Shown here: piece after piece, positions 1-8,410 of the stretch
Layout of the letters: each line of letters opens with the position of its first letter
Position numbering within the stretch: the stretch's first letter is position 1
Assembly (NCBI RefSeq): GCF_050946515.1
Contig: NZ_JBMNUX010000002.1
Location: 124,001 to 188,000, forward strand
Length of the DNA: 64,000 nucleotides
From: Tractidigestivibacter sp050946515
Lineage (GTDB): Bacteria > Actinomycetota > Coriobacteriia > Coriobacteriales > Atopobiaceae
Direction of reading: 5' to 3'
The notes under the pieces: generated by a model
Databases searched by the model: none
What the model saw: only the letters and a program-made list of their open reading frames with translations
What the model was told of the DNA's origin: nothing
Made by a program: the position numbers and the translations under genes

Positions 1-181
1 TCTCTGCGGAGCGAGCCTGGAGGATGGGCTCGAGCTTCTTGCGGACGATGGACACATAGGCGTCCTCGAGCGTGGAAGTAGCCGACTTCGCCGGGATCTT
101 CATGCCGGCGAGGAAGTCGAGCATCTCCTTGCTCGTCATTCCGAATTCCTTGGCGAGGTCATGTACGCGAGTTTTGGCCAT
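1..181 (-). CDS. infB: Translation initiation factor IF-2, N-terminal fragment
   Basis: The first 60 codons of IF-2 are present; the rest lies beyond the left edge. The protein opens MAKTRVHDLAKEFGMTSKEM and continues with a segment ending in a K-K-L-E-P-I-L helix, the small N-terminal IF2N fold typical of bacterial IF-2. The ATG at 181 is preceded by GGAAGG about 8 bases upstream. IF-2 is the GTPase that brings initiator tRNA to the 30S subunit; its GTPase core is not in view. It follows nusA on the same strand after 95 bases, as in the usual rimP-nusA-infB operon. The small gene ylxR, which normally sits between nusA and infB, is absent. Confidence 0.9.
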   Translation of the reverse strand, partial: MAKTRVHDLAKEFGMTSKEMLDFLAGMKIPAKSATSTLEDAYVSIVRKKLEPILQARSAE

Positions 182-276
182 GTGACCAACCTTCCATATT
201 CACGGGCGGCCGAGCCGTCCGGGCTAGGTGCAGAACAGAGTGCGCCGGGGCGACTGCGCCGTCCCGGCTGGTAGAG

Positions 277-1548
277 CTATATGAGCGAGTCGGGGTCGTC
301 GGTGATCTCGGCGTTCATGACCTTCTCATGAATGCCGCAGTAGCGAGAGCCTGGGCGAGCCATATTGCGGCAGCGAACGCCATTCTCGCCAACGAACTCG
401 CAGCGATGCTGCTCGCCGTCGGCCTCGGGCTCGTCCTCCTCGGCAGCAGTAGGCAGCTCGGACATGATGCTCGCCGCCAGCGACTCGTTCTTGATGTCGA
501 TGTGCATGCCGGTAAGGCGCGCGGCCAGGCGGGCGTTCTGGCCCTCCTTGCCGATGGCCAAAGACAGCTGGTCGTCAGGGACGATGACGGTCGCATGACC
601 GCGATCGTGAGGATCGTCGGAGTTCTCCGACGGCTGGATGATTACGCGAGTGACGCGAGCAGGCGAAAGGGCGTTGGCAACGCAGCGCGCAGGGTCATCG
701 GACCAAGGCACAACGTCCACGCGCTCGCCGCGGAGCTCGGACACAACCGTGCGGACGCGGCTGCCCTTAGGACCAACGCAGGCGCCCACGGGGTCAAGGT
801 GCGGGTCGTTGGAAGAGACGGCGACCTTCGAGCGAATGCCAGGGTCACGAGCGATGGAGTGGATCTCGACGACGCCGTCGTAGACCTCGGGGACCTCGAG
901 CTCGAAGAGCCTGCGAATCAGGTTGGGATCGGTGCGCGAGACCACGATGGGCGGGCGCTGGCGCTCGCCACGAACCGCAGGCTGCACGGTATTGGGGTCG
1001 CGAACGTCGATGATGATGGCGCGCAGGCGCTGGTTGTGAGCATAGCGCTCGCCAGCCGGACGCTCGTTGCGCTCCTCGGGGTGACGGCGAAGGTCAAAGT
1101 GCGGAAGCTCCGCCTCGACGCCCTCGCGAATCTTGATGATCGTGAAGTCGGGCGTGGACTGAAGAACCGTGCCCGTGATGATGTCGCCAATGCGCTGCGA
1201 GAACTCCTCGTAGATTTGCGCGCGAGCGGCATTTCTTACGATGTCGCGAATCTCCATCTTCGCGTGCTGGGCCGCAATACGGGAGGTGTCGGCGGGAGTC
1301 ACGTCGACCTCGTCGAACTCCGTGTACTCGTCCGTCTCGGGGTCGTAGGACTCCTCCTTCGGAACGAGCTCATAGACGTAGACGTTGCCCGTGGTGCGAT
1401 CGATTGTGACGCGTGCACCAAAGGGCAGGTGAAGGACGTCGGCGTAGCTCTTCGCAAGGGACTGCTCCAAGCGGTCCAGCAGGTAGAGCTCGTCGATGTG
1501 CTTCTCTTGGCAAAGCTCCATCAGAGCTTCCATCATCTCAGATGCCAT
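277..1548 (-). CDS. nusA: Transcription termination/antitermination protein NusA with C-terminal Cys/His tail
   Basis: 423 residues. The order is an N-terminal RNA-polymerase-binding domain (about 1-115), an S1 domain (GDIITGTV onward), KH1 with VGACVGPKGSRV and KH2 with LSLAIGKEGQNARLA. NusA binds RNA polymerase and nascent RNA and modulates pausing, termination and antitermination. After KH2 comes an acidic linker and a tail with C383, C393, C404 and H407 spaced like a small zinc-binding knuckle. That tail is not part of the standard NusA core. Because ylxR (rnpM) is missing just downstream, the tail may supply a related RNA-contacting function; this is inference. The gene lies 20 bases after rimP and is probably cotranscribed with it. 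Confidence 0.95.
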   Translation of the reverse strand: MASEMMEALMELCQEKHIDELYLLDRLEQSLAKSYADVLHLPFGARVTIDRTTGNVYVYELVPKEESYDPETDEYTEFDEVDVTPADTSRIAAQHAKMEIRDIVRNAARAQIYEEFSQRIGDIITGTVLQSTPDFTIIKIREGVEAELPHFDLRRHPEERNERPAGERYAHNQRLRAIIIDVRDPNTVQPAVRGERQRPPIVVSRTDPNLIRRLFELEVPEVYDGVVEIHSIARDPGIRSKVAVSSNDPHLDPVGACVGPKGSRVRTVVSELRGERVDVVPWSDDPARCVANALSPARVTRVIIQPSENSDDPHDRGHATVIVPDDQLSLAIGKEGQNARLAARLTGMHIDIKNESLAASIMSELPTAAEEDEPEADGEQHRCEFVGENGVRCRNMARPGSRYCGIHEKVMNAEITDDPDSLI

Positions 1549-1568
1549 AGCCAGTTTCCCTTTCTTTC

Positions 1569-2081
1569 TTATCGCCCGCCCTTGGGCGCCTTCTTGCCCA
1601 AGGAGTCGAAGTTCGGTTTGATGGTGCAGCTGCGCACCTGGTCGAGCGGGATGTTGACCTGCTCGCCGTCAACCTCGAGGTTGACCATGCCGTCCTGCTC
1701 GGTATAGCCAAGAAGCTTGCCCGTGTAGCGACGGCGTCCCTCCGTTGCGGTTGTGGAGAGAGCGACGGTGTTGCCGGCGAAGCGCTCGAAGTCATGGGGA
1801 CGACGAAGCGGGCGCGCCATGCCCGGCGAGGACACCTCGAGCGTAAACGAGCCCTCGATGGGGTCAAGCTCGTCAAGCGCGTCGGAGATCCAGCCGGTCT
1901 CCTGCGCAACCTCGTCGAGCGAGATGGTCGGCGCCCCCTCGTCAGCATGATCTATGCGCACGCGGACGCAGGGAGACTTCTGCGCCCCGACAACCTCGAC
2001 GTCGACGATGTCGATGCCATGTTCGGGCGCCCTTGACTCAAGCGCCTCAAGCACGGTCGTGCGAACGTCCTTGGTATCCAT
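1569..2081 (-). CDS. rimP: Ribosome maturation factor RimP
   Basis: 170 residues from the ATG at 2081, chosen because GAGGAGG stands 4 bases before it and because MDTKDVRTTVLEALESRAPE is where family similarity begins; a longer upstream frame to 2174 has no such support. RimP assists 30S subunit maturation. The family features are the VEVVGAQ...VRVRID strand region, the SLDEVAQETGWISDALD helix and the LEVSSPGMARPLRRP motif, followed by a C-terminal SH3-like domain. It is the first gene of the rimP-nusA-infB operon and has a consensus promoter about 120 bases upstream. Confidence 0.93.
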   Translation of the reverse strand: MDTKDVRTTVLEALESRAPEHGIDIVDVEVVGAQKSPCVRVRIDHADEGAPTISLDEVAQETGWISDALDELDPIEGSFTLEVSSPGMARPLRRPHDFERFAGNTVALSTTATEGRRRYTGKLLGYTEQDGMVNLEVDGEQVNIPLDQVRSCTIKPNFDSLGKKAPKGGR

Positions 2082-2198
2082 CGCCCTCCTCGGCCTTGGG
2101 TCTGCTCCTTCGGTTGCAGGGCGCAGACACATACAGAAAGGAAGCGGGGCGAGAAACTCCACCCCACTTCCCAAACGGAACGAATCAACTGCGTGAAT

Positions 2199-2227
2199 AG
2201 TTTAGGCATGGTATTTGCGACTGTCAA
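2199..2227 (-). promoter_or_regulatory. Sigma-70-type promoter for rimP-nusA-infB
   Basis: Read on the minus strand: TTGACA, a 17-base spacer, then TAAACT. This is the strongest housekeeping promoter match seen in the window. It lies about 120 bases ahead of the rimP start and immediately beside the R1 repeat region. Confidence 0.8.
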
Positions 2228-2341
2228 GAAATCCCAGTTTGCTCCATAAGTGGGCACGGACCCGCGCGACGGGAGAGGCTTCCCGCCGCCATCTTGAGCG
2301 AGCTCTGACGCTCCACGCATTCGTCCGCGGCACCCACGGCC

Positions 2342-2604
2342 GCCAGGTTGCGCGACTTCTGATGCCCACACGGCTGCTGCGGCGCGCCCGCTGCCAGGTT
2401 GCGCGAGTTCTGATGCCCGACCCTGCCAAGTAATGCGACTTCTGATGCCCGTTTTGCCAAGTTGCGCGACCTCTGATGCTCGCACGATGGGTGCTGCCAG
2501 GTTGCGCGACCTCTGATGCCCGAGCCTGCCAGGTTGTGCGACCTCTGATGCCCGACCTGCCACCTTCCGCGACTTCTGATGCTGCAAAAGTCGCGCAACC
2601 TGGC
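2342..2604. repeat. Type A tandem repeat array, R1 left (7 direct copies plus an inverted cap)
   Basis: Seven degenerate copies of GCCAGGTTGCGCGACTTCTG followed by ATGCCCG. Most are 31-32 bases apart; two intervals are stretched, one of them by an insert containing GCACGATGGGTGC. The last direct copy is followed by GCAAAAGTCGCGCAACCTGG, the reverse complement of the unit, so the array ends in a potential hairpin with a stem of about 15 bases. Long open frames across it are artefacts of the repeat and encode runs like GIRSRATWQ. No protein gene is supported here. Confidence 0.85.
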
Positions 2605-2612
2605 ACCGGCGC

Positions 2613-2986
2613 GTCGTGTGGGGCTGCAAAAGAAATGATGACGCCAATGTGTGGGGCGCACTTCTCGCCCGGCTCGTCTACCTGCGGCTTCTCAGCGGGT
2701 CGATTCCCATCGTGCGGATCTCCGTAGGAGGCGCGCAGGGCCGCTCCCATCGTGTGGGGCTCGCGCGCTGCCCAAGCCCGGCAGACCCACACGACGCGCT
2801 CTCCTACCTGCGCATTCCCGCCGTAGCCCCACACAACGGAGAGGCGTCTGTCGCGACCGACCCACACGACGGAGTGGCGCTTCGGCACGAACCGCGAGTC
2901 CCCGCACGACGCAATCCGCGACCTGCGGGAACGTGGCAGACCCCCGCACGACGGGACGGGTCGATTCTGCGACGGTCCCACACAAT
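2613..2986 (+). repeat. Type B phased-box element in R1
   Basis: Ten copies of a 10-base box. Four are in inverted form (ATCGTGTGGG-like) starting at 2613, 2646, 2709 and 2749. Six are direct (CCCACACGAT-like) starting at 2786, 2828, 2861, 2901, 2943 and 2977. The steps are 33, 63, 40, 37, 42, 33, 40, 42 and 34 bases. Between direct boxes 1 and 2, and again between boxes 4 and 5, is a conserved (T/G)ACCTGCG at a fixed offset. The sequence between boxes is otherwise poorly conserved relative to the other copies, so the spacing is better kept than the sequence. No coding potential is supported. Confidence 0.85.
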
Positions 2987-3027
2987 GGAAGGGCAATGGG
3001 AGAGCCACGGGAGGCAGCCCCACGGCT

Positions 3028-3207
3028 GCCAAGTTATGCGACCTCTGATGCCCGCACGATGGGTGCTGCCAAGTTATGCGATTTCTGATGCTCGCCCCTG
3101 ACAAGTTATGCGACTTCTGATGCCGGTTTTGCCAGGTTGTGCGACTTCTGATGCCCGGACTGCCAGGTTGCGCGACTTTTGCGACATCAGAGGTCGCGCA
3201 AGCTGGC
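3028..3207. repeat. Type A tandem repeat array, R1 right (5 direct copies plus an inverted cap)
   Basis: Five copies of the type A unit, with more A/T-altered versions (GCCAAGTTATGCGAC) than the left array. The final copy is followed by GTCGCGCAAGCTGGC in inverted orientation, giving the same hairpin ending as the other three arrays. With the left array it brackets the B element, so R1 has the order A-B-A. Confidence 0.83.
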
Positions 3208-3259
3208 AGGGGCTCGCGCAGGGCGCCAGCGCCACCGCATGGAAAGAGAGAAGCGGCGA

Positions 3260-3299
3260 CCGGTCTTCGGTAAATCTCCCCCTACAACTCGAAGACCGG
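3260..3299 (-). terminator. Hairpin downstream of the NuoF-like gene
   Basis: Perfect 10-base stem CCGGTCTTCG/CGAAGACCGG, extended outward by GGC/GCC after a two-base mismatch, with a 20-base loop. On the minus strand it is followed by a pyrimidine tract (CTTCTCTCTTTCC). It lies about 120 bases beyond the 3' end of the NuoF-like gene and could end that transcript. Confidence 0.5.
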
Positions 3300-3418
3300 C
3301 CGCCATAAATACAAAGTACCAGAAAAACGATATAAAATGCGCGCAAAGACGCCTATCTACGCCAAGGCCCGGGAAGCAATCCCCCTGAGGAGCACATGCG
3401 AGGCTCTCTTACGTCCCG

Positions 3419-4480
3419 CTAGTGAACCCTGCAGGGAATGGGGTGCGGCGGGGTCTTTGGCTTCTTGACGCCAGCCGTGACGACGGCCCCCTTGGGGCAC
3501 GCGTCAAGGCACTTGCCGCAGTGCGTGCAGTCCTTCTGCTTGACCACATGCACGAAGCCAGCCTTTCCTTCGATGGCGTCGTCCTCGCACACGTCCATGC
3601 ACTTGCCGCAGCCGATGCAGCGAGACACCAGGATATGGAACGTGACGAGGGCCCGGCACTGGCCGGCTGGGCACTGGTGGCGCGAGACGTGGCTCTCGAT
3701 CTCGTCGCCAAAGAGGTCGAGCGCCTGCTCGACCACGAAGGCCATGCGCTGCCCAACTTCGCAGAGAGCCTGCTCGCGCATCACGGGAACGAGATCGCGC
3801 ATCAACGCGACGTCGCTCGACTGACCCTTGCCGTTGCACGCGTCGGTAAAGATGGCAAACAGCTGGTGGCCACCCTCGTTGCCAAACACGCAGCGCCCGC
3901 AGGACTCGTGACGGAAGGCCTCTAGAATGGAGCGCACCGCCTCGACGGCGCAGTCGCCCTGACCCAGCACGCGTGCCTCGTCGCAGCTTAGCGTCACGGC
4001 GTCGCCCAGGTGCTCGGGAGAGACGAACGTGCACATCGGATAGCCAAGGTAGACCGCCTTGAGGCCGTCCTCGGCAACGCCTGCAGCGGCGAGGAGCTCG
4101 CGCGTCGTCGTATTGGAGGGCATCTCGACGCGCTTGTCGCCCACGTAGACGACCTTCTTCTCTCCTCCGCGAAGCCACGCCTCCCCAGAGACGACGGCCT
4201 CGGCGCCTGTGGTGCCAGAGACGGCAGACGGCAGAGGCTTCTCGCCAACCAGAACGCGCGCGGCAGCGGTGTCGTTTGCATACACATAGCCGAAGGAGTC
4301 ATCGGCGCAGAAGACCTTCTCGGAGGGAAGCGCCGCGACCACGTCCTGCGCGGACGAGGGAATGATCAGCTGGACGTCCTCGGCGGAAACGCGCGCAGCC
4401 GCTGAAGGCAGGTCAGAGCGAAGCAGCTCGAGCGCCACCGGACGACGGCGGTCGATGGGCATGAAGTTCACAAGGGTCAT
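3419..4480 (-). CDS. NuoF/HydB-like iron-sulfur protein without the flavin domain
   Basis: 353 residues from the ATG at 4480, which overlaps the stop of the preceding gene (TAATG) and has AAGGAG 8 bases upstream. It resembles the C-terminal half of the NADH-binding subunit of complex I and bifurcating hydrogenases: an SLBB-like segment, a degenerate N3 cluster region (C194, C197, C240), a CPAGQC motif, and two 4Fe-4S ferredoxin motifs (CIGCGKCMDVCEDDA and CTHCGKCLDACPKGA). The FMN/NADH-binding Rossmann half is absent, and the third N3 cysteine position (200) is Gly. It is therefore likely an electron-transfer partner rather than the NADH-oxidising unit. Coupling to the NuoG/GltD fusion suggests the two form a soluble complex. 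The physiological acceptor is not known. Confidence 0.8.
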   Translation of the reverse strand: MTLVNFMPIDRRRPVALELLRSDLPSAAARVSAEDVQLIIPSSAQDVVAALPSEKVFCADDSFGYVYANDTAAARVLVGEKPLPSAVSGTTGAEAVVSGEAWLRGGEKKVVYVGDKRVEMPSNTTTRELLAAAGVAEDGLKAVYLGYPMCTFVSPEHLGDAVTLSCDEARVLGQGDCAVEAVRSILEAFRHESCGRCVFGNEGGHQLFAIFTDACNGKGQSSDVALMRDLVPVMREQALCEVGQRMAFVVEQALDLFGDEIESHVSRHQCPAGQCRALVTFHILVSRCIGCGKCMDVCEDDAIEGKAGFVHVVKQKDCTHCGKCLDACPKGAVVTAGVKKPKTPPHPIPCRVH

Positions 4481-6624
4481 TATCGTGCGCTCCTTTGCGG
4501 GTACTCGTTCCAAAGCTTCGGGCGCTCAAGGGTCAGGCGAAGGTCGCACTGCAGGCAGCGGCTCGCCTCGCGCTCGGCCTCGTCCTCCGCGTAGGGGCAC
4601 TCATAGGGCTCGAAGCTGCCGCGCCGCTCTGCAGCGGGAGCGATCTGCGGCATGACGGGCTCGTCGTAGAAGTGCTCGCCCGGCTTTCCGATGCGCTGCT
4701 CTGGCTTCTCTGGGTCGAGAAGGACCTCGGTGATGTCACCGTCGCCGCCCAGATAGCGGTCGATTGCCTGGGCGGACTCGCGGCCGCCCTCTATCGCGCC
4801 GATGACGGACTTGGTGCCCGTGACGGCGTCGCCAGCCGCGAAGATGCCCTTCTCGCTCGTGCGGTGCTCGTCGTCGGCAACGAGGTAGGGGCCGTGCGTC
4901 AGCTCGAGGCCCATGCCGGCGGTGTCCTCGGGCTTCTGCCCGACCGCAAAGATCACGTAGTCGGCCGGCAGCGTAAGCTCCCCGCCCTCGACGAGCTCGG
5001 TCACCGGGCGGTGGTTCTCGTCGAAGTAGAACTTGGCAATCTTGTGAATCGTGACGGAGCCGACCTTGCCGGAGCCCTCCTCGGTCTCGTTGATCGAGGT
5101 GAAGGCATATGCGTCGTGGAGCGAGACGCCCTCCTCGGCAGCCTCGGCGCGCTCCTCGGGCGTGGAGGTCATGACGGCCTCGGCCTCGAGGCAGCACACG
5201 TCGACGCTCTTGGCTCCCAGGCGAACGGCCGTGCGGGCGCAGTCATAGGCAACGTTTCCGCCGCCGAGAACGACTACGCGGCCGTCGACCTTCATCGGGT
5301 GGCCCTTGCGCGACGCCTTCAGGAAGTCGGTGTTCCTGATGACGCCGTCGAGGTCGTTGCCCTTCATGCGCAGCACGGTGCCGTCAAAGGTGCCGACGGT
5401 GACCAGCACGGCGTCATAGTCAGCGAGAAGAGCCTTGACGTCCTTCACGCGCTCGTTGCAGCGAAACTCGATGCGAGGCTTGTCGTCTGTGCCCTGCGCG
5501 ACCTCGGCGATGGTCGCAATCTCTCGGTCGAGGACCTCGTCGGGCAGGCGGTAGGCGGGGATGCCATAGCGCAGCTGGCCGCCCAGCTTCTCCTCAGCCT
5601 CGAAGACCGTCACCAGATGCCCCTTCTCGGCAAGGTAGTAGGCAGCGGTAAGACCGGCGGGGCCTGCGCCAACGATGGCGACGCGCTTGCCCGTAAGGGC
5701 GTCGTGGCGCGTGCGGGCCTTCCACTCGCCCGTGTCGCGCACGGCGGCGGCGCGCTTCAGTCGGCAGATCGACATGGCGCCATGCAGGTAGTTGCGCTTG
5801 CACTCGCCTTGGCAGTTGTGGGTGCAGATGTTGCCGAGCGTCTCGGGGAACGGGACCTTCTCGCGCACGACCGCGGTGGCGGCCTCCCACTCCCCCGCCT
5901 TCACGTGGCGAAGGTAGCGGGGGATGTCGATGCGCGCTGGGCAGCCGGAGCGGCACGGCACGACGTTGTCCTCGCGGCTGCGCTCGGGCTTGTTGAGGCC
6001 GAGCACGTCGATGATCGAGCCCGTGGGGCAGACCTCCACGCAGGCCCCGCAGAAGCGGCAGCCAGCCTCCTCGAGCGAGACTGACCCGTCGATGCCAATG
6101 CGCACGCCCTCCTCTGTGCGCTGGTAGTCAAGGACGCCGACGCCACGCAGCTCGCGGCAGGCGCGCACGCAGCGGCCGCAGCGCACGCAGCGCGTGAACA
6201 TGTGCGTGATCAGCGGGTTCGAGTCGTCCGTCGCGACGGTTCTGGCCCGGCAGCGCCAGCGGGCGGCGGAGACGCCCATGTACTGGTACATCGACTGCAG
6301 CTCGCAGACGCCGTACTTGGGGCAGCCCGTGCAGTCGGAGGGGTGCGCGGCCAAGATGAGCTCCATCGCCATCCTGCGGACGCGGTCGGCGCATTCGGCC
6401 TTCGAGCTCACCACCATGCCCTCGCGAACCTCTGTCTTGCAGGCGGGAACGGCATGCCCCGACCCATCTATCTCAACCGAGCAGAGCCTGCAGCCACCCA
6501 CGGCCTCGAGGTCGGGGTGCTTGCAGAGGTGCGGGATGAAGATGCCCGCGTCAAGCGCGGCTTCAAGAACCGAGGCGCCCTCTTTTGCCTCGACCTCGGC
6601 GCCGTCAATGGTCAGCTTGACCAT
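4480..6624 (-). CDS. NuoG-like ferredoxin fused to a GltD/NfnB-type FAD-NAD(P)H oxidoreductase
   Basis: 714 residues from the ATG at 6624 (MVKLTIDGAEVEAKEG), chosen over an ATG 21 bases earlier because a GGAGAGG site immediately precedes it. Residues 1-80 are a 2Fe-2S ferredoxin fold (HLCKHPDLEAVGGCRLC...PACKT). Next come the His/Cys cluster of the 75-kDa subunit type (HPSDCTGCPKYGVCELQ) and two 4Fe-4S motifs (CVRCGRCVRAC, CRFCGACVEVC). The C-terminal part is a glutamate-synthase-small-chain-like flavoprotein with a CxxxC-rich linker, the FAD motif VGAGPAGLTAAYYLAEKGH, the NAD(P)H motif VLGGGNVAYDCARTAVRLG, and GIFAAGDAVTG. This architecture occurs in electron-transferring and bifurcating enzymes. 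It probably feeds electrons from NAD(P)H to the co-translated NuoF-like partner and the neighbouring reductase. Confidence 0.88.
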   Translation of the reverse strand: MVKLTIDGAEVEAKEGASVLEAALDAGIFIPHLCKHPDLEAVGGCRLCSVEIDGSGHAVPACKTEVREGMVVSSKAECADRVRRMAMELILAAHPSDCTGCPKYGVCELQSMYQYMGVSAARWRCRARTVATDDSNPLITHMFTRCVRCGRCVRACRELRGVGVLDYQRTEEGVRIGIDGSVSLEEAGCRFCGACVEVCPTGSIIDVLGLNKPERSREDNVVPCRSGCPARIDIPRYLRHVKAGEWEAATAVVREKVPFPETLGNICTHNCQGECKRNYLHGAMSICRLKRAAAVRDTGEWKARTRHDALTGKRVAIVGAGPAGLTAAYYLAEKGHLVTVFEAEEKLGGQLRYGIPAYRLPDEVLDREIATIAEVAQGTDDKPRIEFRCNERVKDVKALLADYDAVLVTVGTFDGTVLRMKGNDLDGVIRNTDFLKASRKGHPMKVDGRVVVLGGGNVAYDCARTAVRLGAKSVDVCCLEAEAVMTSTPEERAEAAEEGVSLHDAYAFTSINETEEGSGKVGSVTIHKIAKFYFDENHRPVTELVEGGELTLPADYVIFAVGQKPEDTAGMGLELTHGPYLVADDEHRTSEKGIFAAGDAVTGTKSVIGAIEGGRESAQAIDRYLGGDGDITEVLLDPEKPEQRIGKPGEHFYDEPVMPQIAPAAERRGSFEPYECPYAEDEAEREASRCLQCDLRLTLERPKLWNEYPQRSAR

Positions 6625-6649
6625 GTCCCTCTCCAATCTTGCCATTCAG

Positions 6650-6687
6650 AAAATGCCGCGCCCCGCCGCATGGCGACGAGGCGCGAC
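6650..6687 (-). terminator. Imperfect GC-rich hairpin with T tract
   Basis: On the minus strand an imperfect stem (CGCGCC/GGCGCG outer, CG and CGC/GCG inner, single mismatches between) is followed by ATTTTC. It stands between the fumarate-reductase-like gene and the NuoG/GltD fusion and would reduce read-through between them. Confidence 0.5.
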
Positions 6688-6713
6688 CATGTCTCACGAA
6701 AGTGCCCTGCGCA

Positions 6714-8237
6714 CTAGTCCCACTCGTCGTCGCCTGCGGACTCGGCAGCAAGAGCAGCGGCGTTCTCGCCGGCGATGCGACCGGAGTTCAGGCAGAATCC
6801 CATGGTGTTGCCAGGGATCGCGAAGTTGTAGGAGTCGCCGTAGATGGCGCAGGCGTCAGTGCCCACGCAGTACAGGCCGGGGATGACCTCGGAGTCGTCG
6901 GTCACGACCTCCATGCGCTGGTTGATCTTGACGCCGCCCAGGGAGCCATAGGCACCGACGTACTGGCGGCAGGCATAGAAGGGGCCCTGCTCCAGGGGCA
7001 CCATGAAGGTGTGCTCCTTCTCGAAGAGCTCGTCCCAGCCCTTTGCGCACATCTCGTTGTACTCGGCGACGTTCTTCTCGAGGCCGTCGGGGTCGATGCC
7101 GATCTTCTCGGCAAGCTCGCGAATCGTGTCGGCCTTGGCGATGACGTGATTGCCCTCGCCGTCGAGGTAGGTGTCCTCGTCGCGCGCGAACTGCTCGTCG
7201 AAGCCCTGGTAGAGGTCCTTGGGGTGGACGTGGGAGACGATGTCGGGACCGTCCTTCTTCCAGTGCTTGAGCATCTTGGTGTCGAAGATCGAGAAGCCGA
7301 CCTTGCCGGGCAGATGGTTGATCGCGTTGCCGACGAAGGTGGTGTTGAAGATGTCGTCCTCGGGCATGAAGCGCTCGCCGGTGCGGTCGCACCAGTAGCA
7401 CGGCTGGCGGAAGGCGCCCTCGACGTAGAAGTGGTTCATGTTGTCGGGGAGCTGGTACATCATCTCCATGGTGACCGGCGTGTGGCCAGCGCCCACGGCG
7501 TGGCACATGTTGTAGCCGTCGCCGTCCATGCCGGGAACGGCGAAGGAGTAGAGGTTCTTGCCCCAGTCAAAGCCGATCAGGTCCTTGATCATCTTGGGGT
7601 TGTTGCCAAAGCCGCCCGTGGCGACGATGACCGCCTTCGAGGAGATGTCGACCTCCTCGCCGTTCTTGTCGAATCCCTTGACGCCCACGACGGCGCCGTT
7701 CTCGTCGGTGATGAGCTCCTTGCCAGGGGTCTCGAAGAGGAACTCGACGCCGAGCTCGTTTGCGCGCTCGGTCATGCGCTTGATCATCGTGGTCGCTGCG
7801 CGAGGACCGGGCTCGGAGCCGTCCTCGGGCTGCACGACGTGCCAGGTGTACTCGCCGTCGGCGTAGGCGCGGGTGCGCTCGCGGGCGCGGAACGCCGGGC
7901 GCACGGAGTTGAACTTGACGCCCATGTCCATCAGCCACTGGATGGTGTCGCCGCTCTTGAAGTAGTACGCGCGCACGACGCGGGCGTCTACCTGGTAGTG
8001 CGTGTAGAACATGTGGCGGCGAAGGAGCTCGCCGGGGGTGAGCTCGATCATGCTGGCGCGCTGCAGCGGCGAGCCGGCCGCGCAGGGGCCCATGCCCATG
8101 TTGGCGGCGCCGCCCGTGTTGGACGCCTTCTCAAGCACGATGGTGTGAGCGCCATTCTCGGCGGAAGCGATTGCCGCCGCAAGACCGGAGAGACCCGCGG
8201 CCACGACCGCGACGTCAGCCTCAAGCTGCTTTGCCAT
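6714..8237 (-). CDS. FAD-dependent fumarate-reductase/ketosteroid-dehydrogenase-family flavoprotein
   Basis: 507 residues from the ATG at 8237 (MAKQLEADVAVVAAGLSGLA); GGGAGG lies 8 bases upstream. It has the FAD_binding_2 fold: the dinucleotide motif AAGLSGLAAAIASAENG (first Gly replaced by Ala), VLEKASNTGGAANMGMGP, VIVATGGFGNNPKM and a C-terminal GLYCVGTDA...GRIAGENAA. There is no Tat signal, no heme motif and no FMN-attachment domain, so it is a cytoplasmic single-domain member. Family members reduce or desaturate activated C-C double bonds (fumarate, urocanate, steroid or phenolic enoates). Its position next to the NuoG/NuoF-like pair suggests that pair is its electron donor. The substrate is not predictable. 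Confidence 0.82.
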   Translation of the reverse strand: MAKQLEADVAVVAAGLSGLAAAIASAENGAHTIVLEKASNTGGAANMGMGPCAAGSPLQRASMIELTPGELLRRHMFYTHYQVDARVVRAYYFKSGDTIQWLMDMGVKFNSVRPAFRARERTRAYADGEYTWHVVQPEDGSEPGPRAATTMIKRMTERANELGVEFLFETPGKELITDENGAVVGVKGFDKNGEEVDISSKAVIVATGGFGNNPKMIKDLIGFDWGKNLYSFAVPGMDGDGYNMCHAVGAGHTPVTMEMMYQLPDNMNHFYVEGAFRQPCYWCDRTGERFMPEDDIFNTTFVGNAINHLPGKVGFSIFDTKMLKHWKKDGPDIVSHVHPKDLYQGFDEQFARDEDTYLDGEGNHVIAKADTIRELAEKIGIDPDGLEKNVAEYNEMCAKGWDELFEKEHTFMVPLEQGPFYACRQYVGAYGSLGGVKINQRMEVVTDDSEVIPGLYCVGTDACAIYGDSYNFAIPGNTMGFCLNSGRIAGENAAALAAESAGDDEWD

Positions 8238-8366
8238 TTCCAAACCTCCCGATATCCGAAAGCCATGCATGGCGCCTCACGCGCGCCATGCACATACCAA
8301 CTAACGCATGTTTTTACTTTCTCAGCACTGACGCCCAAAGACTATGTGCGAGCGTACAAAAAAGAA

Positions 8367-8403
8367 ACCGCGCGCACCGCCAAGACTGTACCGTGCGCGC
8401 GGT
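8367..8403 (-). terminator. Intrinsic terminator of the first iron-sulfur flavoprotein gene
   Basis: Perfect 11-base stem ACCGCGCGCAC/GTGCGCGCGGT with a 15-base loop. On the minus strand it is followed by TTTCTTTTTTG. It starts 7 bases past the stop codon at 8411. Confidence 0.85.
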
Positions 8404-8410
8404 ATAGACG

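Noticed and set aside
2202..3104. Long open frames on both strands through R1 and R2 (for example runs of GIRSRATWQ and ASEVAQPG)
   Set aside because: They are translations of the type A repeats and B element in several frames at once, lack ribosome sites, and match no protein family.
2342..3207. CRISPR array
   Set aside because: Units are degenerate and mostly tandem with very short spacers, an inverted cap ends each array, B boxes are only 10 bp at unequal steps, and no cas gene is nearby.
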